NCBI RefSeq assembly: GCF_019320115.1
Contig: NC_089587.1
Coordinates: 88,492,939-88,556,938 of the forward strand
Direction of reading: 5' to 3'
Source of the DNA: Miscanthus floridulus
Taxonomy: Eukaryota > Streptophyta > Magnoliopsida > Poales > Poaceae
DNA: 64,000 nucleotides
Each line of letters opens with the position of its first letter. Within the stretch, counting starts at the first letter, position 1. The notes beneath the pieces were generated by a model. The model was not told where the DNA came from and did not search any database. It worked only from the letters and a program-made list of their open reading frames with translations. The position numbers were made by a program, and so were the translations under genes. Of this stretch, positions 46,091 to 57,830 are shown in pieces.

Positions 46091-48200
46091 GTAGCCCTCG
46101 AGCCCCCGGAGGAGTGCGTGCACTCCCCTGGGGGTTTGCCGAGGCTTGGTTTATAGCCGCTCCCATAGGAATTGGGTTTTTGTTTCTTGAGGTTTCGGTG
46201 GGTGCGCGCGAGCGCACCCGCCGGGTGTAGCCCCCGAGGCCCTGGAGGAGTGGAGTTACTCCTCCAGGGGCTTTTTTTTGTTTTCGCGTTTGAGCAAGGA
46301 GTTTTTATCACATTTGCCGAGCCCATAAGTGCGAGTTTGGGTCGTGGGGGTCTCAGCGAGGCTGCAGGAAAAGCCCTCTAGCCTCCACACGGAGCGAGAG
46401 GTCCGTCAGGGGTCCCCCTGACTTTGGGTACGACCCTCACGCTTCCTTTTTGCTTGGAAGGAGGGGTGGAATGTGCCTGGCTACCCTCGATGGGCACGAG
46501 CGTGGGCACTTTCGGTGAGCTGTTATCGGGTGAGTCTGAGTGGAGGCCCGTACCCCGTTCGCTAGGGGACGACTAGCGGTCCAGAGACACACTCCAAGAG
46601 TACCAGAGGGTTTCTCTAGTGGGTGCCGAGGCTATTCGCTGGGCCTCGGTGGCTCGGTGCCTCCCTACGGTGGGATCCCATTCGGAGACTTCCCTGCCAG
46701 TCTCGGACACGACTTAGGGCGCTCCGAGCGATTGTTCGCTCGGGCCTCGGCCATTCGTATGCTTGCCCCAAGGTCATCCCTGACTCTGTTGCCCTAGGGT
46801 GGCTGTCGAAACCTCTGGAGGCCCAGCCTTCGAACCCCTGGACCGTAACGGGCTCGGTGCCCTTTATCATATTTGTACGAAACTTCTAGCATGGACTTAG
46901 ACCGTTTGTCTTTGTCTTGGGTGCAGGAGGAGCCCCCGAGCCTCTGCTTGGAGAAAGAGGGCGGTCAGGGGTCCCCTGGCTTTTTCATCCGACCCTCACG
47001 TGTCCTTTTTGTTCGGACGGAGGGTTTGTTTGCCGAGCCCATTCTGGTGCGAGCCGGAGCCGCTGGTCTCAGTAAGGTTGCAGGGAGAGCCCCTAGCCTC
47101 TGCGCGGAGCAAGAGGGCCGTCGGGAGTTCCCCTGACTTTTTATACGCCCCTTGCGCGTGAGGGTTTGTTTGCCGAGACCCCTTTGGGCGCGAACCCGGG
47201 TCATGGGGGTCTCGGCATATCTGCAGGAAGAGTCCCCTAGCCTCTGCACAGGGCGAGAGGGCTGTCAGGAGCTCCCCTGTCTTTTTGTATGACCCTCATG
47301 CTTCCTTTTCGCTCGGAAGGAGGGTTTGTTTTGGCGAGCCCCTTCGAGTGCGAGCTGGGGTCGCTGGGTCTCGGCAAGGTTGCAGGAAGAGCCCCTTAGC
47401 CTCTGCATAGAGTGAGAAGGCCGTCGGGGGTTCCCCTAACTTTTCGTACGACCCTCATGTTTCCTTTTCGCTCGGAAGGAGGGGTGGAATGTGCCTCTCT
47501 ACCCTCGGTGGGCACGAGTGGTGGCACTTCTGGTGAGCTGTTATCGGGTAGTCCGAGTGGAGGCCCGAACCCCATTTGCTAAGGGTCAGCTAGAGGTCCG
47601 GAGACGCACTCCAAGAGTACCAGAGGGTTTCTCTAGTGGGTGCCGAGGCCGTTCGCTGGGCCTCGGTGGCTCGGTGCCTCCCTACGGTGGGATCCCATTC
47701 AGAGACCCCCTGCCAGTCTCGGACACGACTTAGGGTGTCCCAAGCGTTTCGCTTGCTTGGGCCTCAGCCCCGTATAGGCTCGCTCACAGTCGTCCCTGAC
47801 TCTGTTGTCCTGGGGTGGCTGTCGAAACCCCTTGGGGCCCAGCCTTCGAACCCCTGGACCGTAATAGGCTCAGAGCCTGGTTCCTTCATCTGAAAGGAAT
47901 AGGTCGGGGGAATAACTTCCCTATTGGCTCGGCAACGGGTGGCGTGCCTTTTGAGGCGGTTTCCTGGAGAGGCGAAACGACGCCTGCTGCCATAGTGGCC
48001 GAGCGTGACGTGGTGGATGGGACGTAACTGTTCCCGCAATTAATGAGAAAGAAGTGGTCGCGTGGGCGGCAGAATCGGCTCGTGGTTAACCACGCCAGAT
48101 CGGGGGGAAACTTCCTCGATTTCATCGCCCGTTCGTTTCGCCTTCCCCCTACATAAATACTCAAAGAGTCTCGCCCCTCCTCACCTTCCCTTACCTACGT
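46091..48200. repeat. repeat-rich 3' region: about 155-bp imperfect units and a 400-bp direct repeat
   Basis: Units containing GCCGAGCCC, then CAGGAAGAGCCCCTAGCCTCTG, GAGAGGGCCGTC and TTCCTTTTCGCTCGGAAGGAGGG phrases recur from about 46313, 47030, 47171 and 47333. A larger block at about 46460-46850 (GGAGGGGTGGAATGTGCC to CCTGGACCGTAA) recurs at about 47480-47865. Non-coding. Confidence 0.75.
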
Positions 48201-48345
48201 TAGCCCTGCCTCCGTCGAGCCATCGCTAGAGCAGCAGGTGATGGGAAGAAGAAGGGAGAAGAGCGAGCCAGGGAGTGAGCGAGAAAAAGCGAGAGCGTGG
48301 GAGAGAGGAAAACTCACAGCCACATCTGATCCTTCCATCGCACTC

Positions 48346-51300
48346 ATGGCCGGCAACATCGTCGTTGTCAAGGCGGACCCCTGGGATCTGTCGGACGTTA
48401 CCGAGGAGATGCTTCAGTCGCTTGTCGACGATGGGCTCCTTTGCCCGGTGACGGACCCCACCAGGCCGGAGTGGATTGCTCCGTACAGCGAGCCAGAGCC
48501 GAGGCCTTACGACGGCTATGTCATGAGCTTCGTCTCCTTTCACGAGCGCAGCCTCGGCGTCCCGACGGATCGGTTCATGCGGGCGCTCCCGCACTACTAC
48601 GGCGTGGAGCTCCACAACTTCAATCCCAACTCCATCGCTCAGGCGGCTATCTTTGTTGCCGTCTGCGAGGGGTATTTGGGGATTGCTCCCCATTGGGAGT
48701 TGTGGCTCCACCTATTCTGGGCGGGGCACACCACTAAGCCGACGGGCATGTCGGGTACGAGGAAGGCGACGAGGGCCGGTGGCTGCACTCTCCAAGTGCG
48801 CCAGGACCGCTAGCACCTCTACATCCCAGCCCAGCTCATGTCCTCCAACTGTCGGTGGTACACGAGCTGGTTCTACCTTCGTAATGATGACGGAGGACTT
48901 CCCCCTTACACTGGGTGGATAGTGGGGAGCTGCCCAGAGAGATGGAAGTACGACGTCCCGAAGGACGACCAGCCCAGGCTAGAGCCACTTCTGGAGGGGC
49001 TGGCGAGGCTACGGGGCCATGGTCTCACCGTGGCTATGGTCGTGGCCGCCTTCCACCACCGGAGGGTGCTGCCGCTGATGGCACGGCAGCGGCGGCTGTT
49101 CAAGATGAAGCCGGGTGAGCCCATTGAGGGCATCCGGATGTCCTCATCTGCCCTTTCCGACGAGGAAATTCTTCGTCGGGTGGGGGAGACGGTAGAGGCG
49201 AAGCTGAGGGGCGGCAACTTGACCCCCTTCGCGATGCGACCGTCGCGGGGGTTCCTCTCGCTGGTAAGTCGTGTGCCGCTGTAGCCTCCGAGCCTCCTCA
49301 GTCTCCCCTTACCCCTTGTTCCCTTATGCGCGTTTGTCATTCCTACAGGAGATGAGGGACGTGCGCTCCTCTCCGCCGCCCGTTCCTGAGGACGCAAGGC
49401 GGTGGGCGATCAACCGGGCGCACGCCGACGCGCAGAAGAAACGGAAAGACGCCAAGGCGGCGAAGCACACGAAGCAAATCCTTACGCGCGAAGAGCTAGA
49501 TAAGCGCCGCCGTCAATAAAGGAAGGATGGTCTCCCGTTGGAGGAATCCCCATCGCCGTCGCTGTCGATGGAGGCCTCGGACGGGGATGACGAGGGCGAG
49601 GGGGGGGGGAGGTCCCCTGGACCACCTTCCTAACATAGTGGAGGTGGTGCCTGGGGCGCTGGCGATTGCCCGCTCTGGGGCCGACACGCCCGAGGCATGG
49701 GTGTTGGGCAAACGCGCCGTCAGCCCGATGGGCTCGACGGCGATGGTGGAACAAGTGGCGGCGGAGGCGATGCTACCGCCCCTGCAGAGGACCGACGGGG
49801 CGCCGGGGTCCTTTGAAGACCGACCGGCGCCGATGGACACGGAGGCGATGCCTCTATAGCCACCTCCGCCTTTGCGGACAAGGTTTGCCATGGCAAAGCG
49901 GTTGCTGCCCCATTCAAGGTAGGTGTATTTTTGGTAGGGTCATAGTGCCTTCCGTTCGCCTTTTGGCCTCGCGTTGACCCTGTAGGTTATTTTTCCTTAG
50001 TCGAAAGTGGCCTGCGGACGACCTTCCCTTGGCGCCCCTTAAGGCGCTCAAGGCGAGCCCCGGCTCCTCCGCCCACTGGGTGGTGGAGGCACAAGCCGCT
50101 ATTCAACGCGGCACGGCGTCGGCGAGGGCCGACCCGAAGGAGCCAGCCGCCCAAGGAGGGGCCGCCAGGGCGACCCCTACACAGACGAGGGAGGGAGTGC
50201 TTCCACCTCGTGAGGGCGAGGCTCACGAGTCAGATGGGGCCGGCGTGCCCTTGGTTGCCGAGGCCCCCAGGGTCTCTGAGGCTGAGGCGATGGGGGCTAG
50301 GACGCCCAAGACCGCCAAGACCGCAGTGGCCACGGTCGGTGTTTCTGCGTCCACCGAGGCCATGATGGCGGAGGCCAGAGCCCCCGAGACCGCCGAGGCC
50401 GTAATTGCAGAGGCCGGAGCCCTTGAGATCACCAAGGCCGTCGTGATGGCGGCGAGGCCGTCTGTCCAGGAGGCGGAGATAAAGGCGGCGGAGGCCTCGG
50501 TGGTGCCCTTGGTTTAGGGCCCGCCGTTGTTGCGAGAGAGCGCCCGGGAGGCAGAGGTCTATCCGATCTCCTCCGATGATACTTCCCAGGCGTGGGAGGT
50601 GGTCGACACTGAGGAGACCGGTGCCGTGGAGCAGCCAGCGCCGATCTTGGACGAGGGAAACTCAGCCCTCGTGCGGGTGCGACCCGAGCCTCGTGGGTGG
50701 GATCACCCGCGGGTACTGTGGCGGAGCCAGGATGACCCTGAGGGGGAGCCTCTGTTCGCCCTCGAGGACGCAGCCGAGGGCGGGTGCTGGGGCACCTTCG
50801 AGCAATACCGCTAGCTGGCGGAGTGGTCGCTATGGACGGCGCTGTCCGTGGTGGCCGACGAACTGCCCGGAGTCGCCTAGGTTCGCGTTTTCCTTTCTCA
50901 CGCGACGTTGTCTTTTTTTGGGTTTTGTTGCAATCAATGACCCCTGTTCTGCTTTTCCAGGAGCTCGAGACCCAGTCCCTTGGGAAGTCAGTCTTTCTCC
51001 GGCGGGAGAGGGACATCTGGGACCAGCTCCAGCGGCAAAGGGGCCTGCTTACGGGAGCCAACGAGCTGCTGGCGGAGCAGAGCATGGAGGTGGAGGACCT
51101 TCGGCTTTGTTGTGCTGATGTGAGGGTCGAGGTGGTCATGGCCTAGGGGCAGGTCGCCCCTTTGACGGTGTGGGTCAAGGAGTTGGAGGAGGAGCTTACC
51201 CGCATCACCGGTGATCGAGATGCCTTCAGGTCCTGGGCCGAAGAAGCGATGGCCTCAGGCAAGGCCCTCGCTGGGCAGCTGGGGGCGGAGGAGAGTGCGC

Positions 51301-52140
51301 ACCAGCTGATGAAAGGCGCTCTGGACAAGGCCCTTGTGACGGTTGAGGCCTCGCAAATCGAGGCTGTGGTTTGGAGGGGGACGGTCGAGTGTGAGTTTCA
51401 GTCCCCTTGTTTTGTTTTCTTTTCCTTATGTTTGCTCCCTAACTTCCTTGTGTGACGCAGAGCTGGGGAGTGAAGCTTCCAGGGCGGCCAAAGCTTCTCG
51501 GGTCAAGGCCCAGCGGTTGAAGGAGAAGGTCGAGGCCTCCCAGGCTGAGGCCCTGTGCTGGAAGGAGAAAGCCGAGGCCTGTCAGGTCGAGACCGGACGC
51601 TGGGAGCAGAAAGCCAAGGGTGAGTTCCGTGGGCTTCCACCCCTAACATAGGTTGTTTTCTCCCTCGCTCGACCTCATTTCGTTTTCCGTGGTGCAGAGT
51701 CGGAGGCAGAGGTTACTCGGGCAGCCGAGGCTTCCAGCGCGGTGTAGACGGTGCTCGAGACCGAGATCGGGGAGCACAAGGCGCTGAAACGTGCCGCCCT
51801 TTCCGCCTGCAAGGCCTTGGAGGTTGACGGGGTTCAGTCAGGCAGCTCCCTAGGGAGCCGTTTGATCGCGCTGAGCAGCCAGATGCGCGAGCGGCTCCGA
51901 GGAGCGCTGCACACGGGTGTCAAGCGCACGCTGGCCGTCATCTCTTCTCATTACGTCGGCGTCGACCTCCCGGCCATCAGTGATGGGTATGTCCTGCCTG
52001 ATGATGAGGAGGAGGCCAATGCGGCGGTCACGAAGCTGATGGAGGCGGCGGAAGGCCCTGGCACGGCGCTGGCGATGCTCTTCGAAGAGGAGGTGGTTCC
52101 TCCCCTACCATCTGCCGATGCTGGAGGCCCTGAGCCTTGA
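48346..52140 (+). pseudogene. antisense gene of the Tat element: PF04195-type ('putative gypsy type transposon') protein, interrupted
   Basis: It lies opposite to the element's own direction. Exon 1 from ATG 48346 encodes VTEEMLQSLVDDGLL, GYVMSFVSFHERSLGVPTDRF and ALPHYYGVELHNFNPNSIAQ, the grass PF04195 signature. Exon 1 has a TAG at 48811-48813 but the frame resumes. GT-AG introns of 70-86 bp can be placed at 49264-49348, 49919-50000, 50881-50960, 51391-51460 and 51620-51697. Exon 2 (EMRDVRSSPPPVPEDARRWAINRAHAD) has a stop at 49517 and a frameshift at a G-run near 49600. Later exons are Ala/Glu-rich coiled coil, ending ...EEEVVPPLPSADAGGPEP at the TGA at 52138. Antisense extra genes of this type are known in the Tat lineage; their role is unknown. 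Confidence 0.8.
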
Positions 52141-52795
52141 CCTAGGCCCGAGGGGCCATGTAAAAATAGAATAGGAATTATCTTTGTACCGTAACGCTTG
52201 TGGTCATCAAGGCCTTTCTTTTTGAAGTATTCGTGTTCCTTAGTAGTTTTCTCATGTTTCCGAGCCTCTACCCTCTGTTGCTCCTGATCGGATTTCATTT
52301 GCAAAAAACCTCCTTGGGGCCTAAGCCGTCCCTTGGGCGAGAGGTAGTGAGGGAGTGCCGTAGTCCAGAGGCATAGGCTATCTCGCGACTCTACCAGCCT
52401 CTTGCTTAGGAAACAGACTTTGGCCCGAGGGGTTTTTACAACCGATTCGTCAGAGCATGCTAGAGTCTTGGCGTAGGAATTTTTGCGAAAAACGACTGAA
52501 GAATAGTGCGTGGGACTTAGGGGGAGTCCCCCATCTAGCCCTCGAGGGAGGCTTGGTTCTGCCGAGGCAGAGCCGAGTCTCCCTTGCCGTGTTATTGTAT
52601 TGCCGAGACCCATGATGGGCTCGGAGGGGTTTCTCAAAAAGTTAGACCAACTAAAGAACGATTTTTAATTGTATTCCGAGAAACAATATATACAATGCTT
52701 GGAAATTTAAGGGTAGAAGCAACGTATCTGTTCTACGTTCCAAGTGTTGGTGAGGATTTCGCCCTTCTCGTAGGCTAGCTTGTAGGTCCCGGGCT
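52141..52795. other. spacer between the antisense gene and the RT fragment
   Basis: No coding signature. It is probably the 3' untranslated region of the antisense gene followed by degenerate pol sequence. Confidence 0.35.
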
Positions 52796-53022
52796 TTAGT
52801 ACTTGGGCGGGCCACCAACTTCCAAGTCGTCGACGAGGTCACTGGCCTTCCTGGACTTGTCCTCGATGTTGTCCACACCGGCATCGATGGTTCGCCCGAT
52901 GTGCTCGCCAAAGACCTAGGTGGTGCACCGCTGGTACGTGGCCCCTATGTTTCTGAGGCTGAATGGCATAGTCACATAGCAGTACGTGTCGAATGGGGTG
53001 ATGAAAGAAGTCGGCTCCTCAG
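52796..53022 (-). pseudogene. reverse-transcriptase fragment of the Tat element
   Basis: The minus frame reads TSFITPFDTYCYVTMPFSLRN, then GATYQRC, a stop, and VFGEHIGRTIDAGVDNIEDKS. This aligns with the Ty3 RT core, but the catalytic YVDD is replaced by GVDN and there is an in-frame stop. Upstream it joins the gag leader directly, so protease, gag and most of RT were deleted. Confidence 0.8.
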
Positions 53023-53442
53023 GAGGTGGTGGGGTAGAGCTTGATGATGAGGCGTCGCTGCGTGCCACCAGCATCTTTCCCTTGCCCAGGCTCAGGCTAG
53101 ACAGGCCCCCGACCAGGGACCTTGTGCCAACAGCTGGGCATGGGATACCAGCGGAGTGCGGTGCATTGCCCTGAGCTTGTGTGGTGCCGGGGTGGTCCCG
53201 CTCATACCGTGCCTGGCGAGCGTGATGAGAGCGGCCGCCCGAGCGCCGCCTGTGCCTGGGCTACCGGTGCGTGACTTCATCGTCGGTTGGTGGGGCTCGA
53301 GGAGTGAGGAGTACCATGTCATACTCATGCCCTAGAGACATGAACTCTAGGCTCCCAAACCAAACCATCGTGCCAAGACACAATGGTCGTACGGGGTCTG
53401 CCATCTGGAAATTGCTGGGATGACGAAACTAACATGCAGAGG
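53023..53442 (-). pseudogene. leader and gag start of the Tat element
   Basis: This lies between the primer-binding site and the RT fragment. One minus frame is open for 78 codons (53328-53092), Arg/Ala/Pro-rich, without the capsid domain. It is taken as a gag N-terminus or leader fused by deletion to RT. Confidence 0.45.
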
Positions 53443-53460
53443 CCCCTACCTGGCGCACCA
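53443..53460 (-). other. primer-binding site of the Tat element
   Basis: On the minus strand it reads TGGTGCGCCAGGTAGGGG, two bases from the LTR edge at 53463. A near-identical site is in the small element at 58763-58780. Confidence 0.85.
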
Positions 53461-53462
53461 AC

Positions 53463-54804
53463 TGTCGGTGTTTCGGACCGGGGGGGGGGTCCTCAACCGA
53501 CTAGTGAATTTGGACTACGTGCTCCCAGTCCCGGATGGTGATGCAAAGAGACACAAGGTTTATACTGGTTCAGGCAATCGATGCCCTACGTCCAGTCTGA
53601 GAGATCGATCTTGTATTCCTTGCACCGAAGTGCTAGTAGTAGGGGGTTACAAGCACAGTGAAAGAGGGAGCTAATCCCAAGTCTCGGTGAGGTGTCATGT
53701 GGGCTGCTTGAGACGTTGCTCTCAGGCGGCTGGGTTGTGTATGTGTGTGTGTGTTACAAGGTGTTCTTCCCCATGTGCCCCCTTAAAATGGCCCAAGTCC
53801 TCTCCTTTTATAGCCTGAAGGGAGGACAAGGACGGTACATGTGCTAACTATACGGTGTCGTGTGAACAGGGGTGGCGTGTCCGGGCCCTATAGCCTGTTC
53901 CTGTGGCGGCACGGTCGTTGGAGCGGTCCATCCTTGAGCGCTAGGGCGATGTGTAGGTCACATCCGTCCCTGTGCGTCATGGGAGCTCCTAGATTGCCTC
54001 GGAGCAGGTGTGGCGGCCGGGGTGCGGATCGCCGTGGATCGACTGTGGGCGAGGCCGAGGCTCGGTCGGTGCCGTGGCTACACCGTAGAGGGGGGCCTTG
54101 GCAGACATGAATCCCGAGATAGCCGAGACCTTGGTGCACAGTGCCGAGGCCCCGAGAGGGCGGCTGATCCGGCGCACTGGCTTGGAGGCGGTGATGACTC
54201 AGGCCAAGTTGTCCGCGCAATGTTGTTTTCGAGGCGGGGATCACGGGGCACAGTATAGTGTGGGCGCTGATCGTGGGCACAGCATCAGAACACAGTGGCC
54301 GGTAATCCCCGCCATGCCTTGTCCCAGCTGGTATGGCGCTGATGTGACCTTAGGTCCCGTCGGCCATTCTGCGGTGTCGAGCCATCGTCTGGCTGAGATT
54401 GCGGGAGTGGTTGGCGTATTAATGGGACACGACGTGCTGTCGGGAGGGTCGGTCGAGGCAGGAGGCAACGGGCTGTGGACGTACTGGCCTCGAGCGATAC
54501 AGAGAATGAGGCCTCGCGTGAGACGGAGATCGGACTCTTTGCTGAGGCCTTCCGCGAGAGGCCTCGCACGAGGCGGAGATTGCGTTCCCTGCCGAGGCCT
54601 TCCGTGAAAGGCCTCACGCGGGGCGAAGATTGCGTTAGGACGCCGAGACCTCCTGTGCGAGGCTCGAGGCGGGGCAGAGAGCCTGGTAGGCTCGGACGTA
54701 GCCGGTGAGGAGCCTACGGCTTAGCTTCTAGCTTGCTTTTTTGATGGGATTCAAGTGACCCTTTTGATATTTGCTTGGGGTACCCGGTTCTACGGTACCC
54801 AACA
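53463..54804 (-). repeat. 5' LTR of the Tat element (1342 bp)
   Basis: It is nearly the same as 44753-46090. Among the differences is a G-run of nine after GGACC where the other copy has six. It ends ...TACCCAACA at 54804. Confidence 0.9.
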
Positions 54805-54809
54805 CTAGC

Positions 54810-55881
54810 AAAGGTAAAAATATAAATACAAGTGTAGTGAATATACCGAACCAGGCAAAAGGGATGAACACAATCAATTTTTCTCTCGAGGTTTGGTTGC
54901 TTCCCAGCAACTTAGTCCCCATTGTGGGTGTCACAAGAATCAAACCCACAAGCACTCCTAGCCACAAGCAATTTACTAGAGTATCCCTTTGCACCACGCA
55001 AGCTAGGATCAAGAACCTTTCACAATGAATCTTGATTGGGGGTGGAAACAATCACCAATTCCTCTCACCAATCACTAAAGCTCCAACCATCTAGGTGGCG
55101 ACAACCACCAAGAGTAACAAGAACGCCTAAGCTTCAACAATCACTAGTACCACCATGATGAAATCAACAAATGCAAAGCACTAGTGGTGGACCAATCTCT
55201 CTCAAATGTGTTTGCAATGATCAAGAGAGAGTGGGAAGGCTTGCTCAGCTCTAGGAGGATGAAGGAGGTTCAACAAAGTGCCAAGAGGCCTCCCCAAACT
55301 AGCCACCCAAGTATATATAGAGGAGGGAGTGAAAACTCGCCGTTTCCCCCCTCCCTGCTCATCTACGTGACCTGGCGGTCCCACTACCCAGCTGGGTCAA
55401 CGGTCAAAACAACACCAACAACTCCTGACATAAAACCGGCCCCACTGTTCAGTGACGTGACCTAGCGCTCCCACTTGGAACCCCAATGGTCTGACCACCT
55501 GGTGCTCACAACACACAAACACTGACCATGTACGGTGTGGACATCAGCCCTAACACTGGACATGTCTAGTGGGCTTTAAGCCCAACTCGCATACTTTGCA
55601 ACCTCTCTGGTAGCATAGCGCAATGGGCTGCTCCGATGGCCCAAATCCGGTGCACATTATATCGTAGTACAACGTGCGGCCTATTTTTCAAACTAGTTGG
55701 CTAACAACTAGTTGGAGACTTGGCTAAATAATTGGCCCACCTTTAGCCCTCTTATTTGAATATAGTAGAGCTAATTTGAGATAAAATTAGCTAGTTAACA
55801 ATTAGCCCATGGTATGCAAACATGTCCTAGGTCTAGATACATATTATAGAAATATATCTAGAAAAGTCAAAAGACCTTACA
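54810..55881 (-). repeat. Copia-type solo LTR, right part
   Basis: It resumes after the Tat insertion. A TATA-like TATATATAG at 55312-55321 fits the minus orientation. The right edge at ...CCTTACA (55881) mirrors the start TGTAAGG of the LTR at 6201 and gives a total of about 1.42 kb, but no target duplication with 44397-44401 was found, so the edge is a guess. Confidence 0.5.
55690..55835. mobile_element. possible MITE within the solo LTR
   Basis: The right end TTAGCCCATGGTATGCAAAC resembles the common grass MITE end (reverse: GTTTGCATACCATGGG). The inside has the TAGCTAGTTAACAATTAG phrases typical of such elements. The left end is not clear. Confidence 0.35.
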
Positions 55882-56094
55882 ATTTGGAATTAGAGAGTAT
55901 TAGCTATACTCACATGTCAATGTCTCAAAAAGATCTGACAAGATTCTCTTAGCCTTATTGGTGTGTGTCAAATACTTGTTTAGGTAGGTGTGACACTTCT
56001 TTATTGTAACTAGATAGATGCCCGTACGTTGCACAGGGGTCACAAATTTTTATCTACGTATATGACCATGCACGTGGCTTGTGGATTTGATGAA
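55882..56094. other. short spacer with the phrase ATGCCCGTACGTTGCAC
   Basis: There is no gene. AGATAGATGCCCGTACGTTG is a phrase frequent in grass repeats, but no element could be delimited around it. Confidence 0.3.
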
Positions 56095-56422
56095 TGTTGA
56101 TGGTCATTAACATCAATTATAAACCATCAATATAACCTGCATATATATTTAATTCCATCACCAAACATAGGTCTAGGGGTTTAAACTGACAAATTCCACA
56201 AGTTTTGGTGAATCTATATTTTTAGCAGGGTATATTTAGAAAACTATCAAGGGGGACCTAAACGTCAGAACTAATCATACTTATCCATGATGAAACCTGC
56301 ACCAAAAGACTCTCGAAGACACCACACAATGGTAGAGGGTGAGGCACCGCTAGGTGGGGCCACCTGTAGGCTGGTCGACCCAAGGGGCCCACAAGGCAGT
56401 CGCTTCTCGTGATGTCGGTTCT
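56095..56422 (+). repeat. Ty3-type LTR (copy A), left part
   Basis: It starts TGTTGATGGTCATTAACATC and runs parallel to copy B (59671). Shared phrases are ACCATCAAT, GGGGTTTAAACT, AAACTATCAAGGGGGACCTA and ATGTCGGTTCT. It is cut at 56422 by the small LTR element and resumes at 59207. Confidence 0.8.
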
Positions 56423-56841
56423 TATTGATAGAATATCATCGGCAATCCACCGAGGGGTATCCCGTGATGGTAGATTTGTTGGTCGGGGTGCACGTAATCA
56501 GGATCTGGATGGTGACACAAGGCGCAGAGACAGCGATTTAGATAGGTTCGGGCCATCTGATCGACGTAATACCCTACATCCTGTGTCTTTGGTGTATTGT
56601 ATTGAGATGTAGTAGATAGATCTATGTATCTTTATGTATCTTGTCCGCTAGGGGGCCCCTGCCTCTCCTTATATAGTCTGGAGGAGCAGGGTTATAAGGT
56701 AAGTATCCTATTTGGTACTATACAATGTCTTGCGGTGCACGCCGAGCAGCGCCACGCATGCCTTGATCTCGTGGGCTAGGCCATCCCTGAGGGCGTAGCC
56801 CATGTGGTTTGCCATGGGTATCCGGGGGCCATACCCCCATA
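56423..56841 (-). repeat. 3' LTR of the small element (419 bp)
   Basis: It is highly similar to 58783-59201 and contains a TATA-like TTATATAGTCTGG near 56670. The plus-strand edge reads TATTGATAG, where the partner has TGTTGATAG. After it, on the minus strand, is a purine-rich GGTTCGGGGACTAGC. Confidence 0.88.
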
Positions 56842-57174
56842 GCTAGTCCCCGAACCTGATAGTAGGTGACGTAGTCACGTGGTGCCAGGGTCAGAAAGTA
56901 GAAGACCAGCCAAGCAGGCAGCCAGTCCCCAGGCGTAGCCTCGAGATGAAAAGCGCACATTCACCGCAAGGTGAAGTGTGCCCACTTAGTCCCCGAGCCT
57001 GCTGGAAGATGAAGAATGAATCTTGTAGCAGGGTCAAAGAAAAAGAAGTCGAAAAGCTTGCTGACATCATCTGACATGCGCGTATCAAGACCCTAGACGT
57101 GTTGCCCAAGATCAGCACCCTAATCCGAACAGCATGGAGCAGCTTGATAGCACACCGATGAGATGTAACAAGAT

Positions 57175-57830
57175 CCGAGCACCGAGGAGTCCCCGACATA
57201 ATCGGCGATGACCGAGCACCGAGGAGCGAGGAGTCCTCAGTGTTGCTGGCGATGACCGAGCACCGAGGAGCGTGGAGTCCCCGGCGTAGCTGGTGATGAC
57301 CGAGCATCGAGGAGCGAGGAGTCCCCGGCCTCGCTGGCGATGACCGAGCACTAAGGAGCAAGGAGTCCCTGACATCGCTGGCGATGATCGAGCACCGAGG
57401 AGCGAGGAGTCCCTGACGTCGCTGGCGATGTTCGAGCACCGAGGAGCGAGGAGTCCCCGGTGTCACTAGCGATGTCTGAGCACCGAGGAGCGAGGAGTCC
57501 CCGGCGTCACTGGCGATGTCCGAGCACCGAGGAGCGAGGAGTCCTCGACATCGCTGGCCATGACCGAGCATCGAGGAGCGAGGAGTCCCTAGCGTCGCTG
57601 GCGATGTCCGAGCACCGAGGAGCGAGGTATCCTCGGTGTCGCTGGTGATGTCCGAGCACCGAGGAGTCCCCAGCGTAGGAGGCGATGTTCGAGCACCGAG
57701 GAGTCCCAAGCGAAGCTGGCGAGGTCCGAGCACCGAGGAGTCCCCGGCGTAGGTGGCGATGTTCGAGCACCGAGGAGTCCCCGACATAGCTGGCAATGTC
57801 CGTGCGGTGAAGTGTGCCCACTTACTCCTC
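57175..57830. repeat. minisatellite: about eleven 44-bp and four 37-bp units
   Basis: The unit is built on GAGCACCGAGGAGCGAGGAG followed by TCCCCGGCGTCGCTGGCGATGTCC (44 bp, for example 57434 to 57478). The last four units (from about 57655) lack seven bases (GCGAGGA) and are 37 bp. A 366-codon minus frame runs through it (57991-56891) because no unit carries a stop in that frame, although 44 is not a multiple of three. Protein coding is unlikely. Confidence 0.9.

Larger units (their letters stand above)
44753..54804 (-). mobile_element. Tat/RIRE2-like Ty3 retrotransposon, internally deleted, with antisense gene
   Basis: The 10.05-kb element has LTRs 44753-46090 and 53463-54804, a perfect duplication CTAGC (44748-44752 and 54805-54809) and a primer-binding site at 53443-53460 on the minus strand. 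In its own orientation it has a short gag leader, a broken RT fragment, an antisense multi-exon gene, a repeat-rich 3' region and the 3' LTR. Most of gag and pol is missing, so it is non-autonomous. The LTRs are very similar by eye, with scattered changes, so the insertion is young relative to its host LTR. Confidence 0.88.

Noticed and set aside
57175..57830. CRISPR-like appearance of regular repeats
   Set aside because: Units are contiguous with no unique spacers, in plant DNA inside an LTR element. It is a minisatellite.
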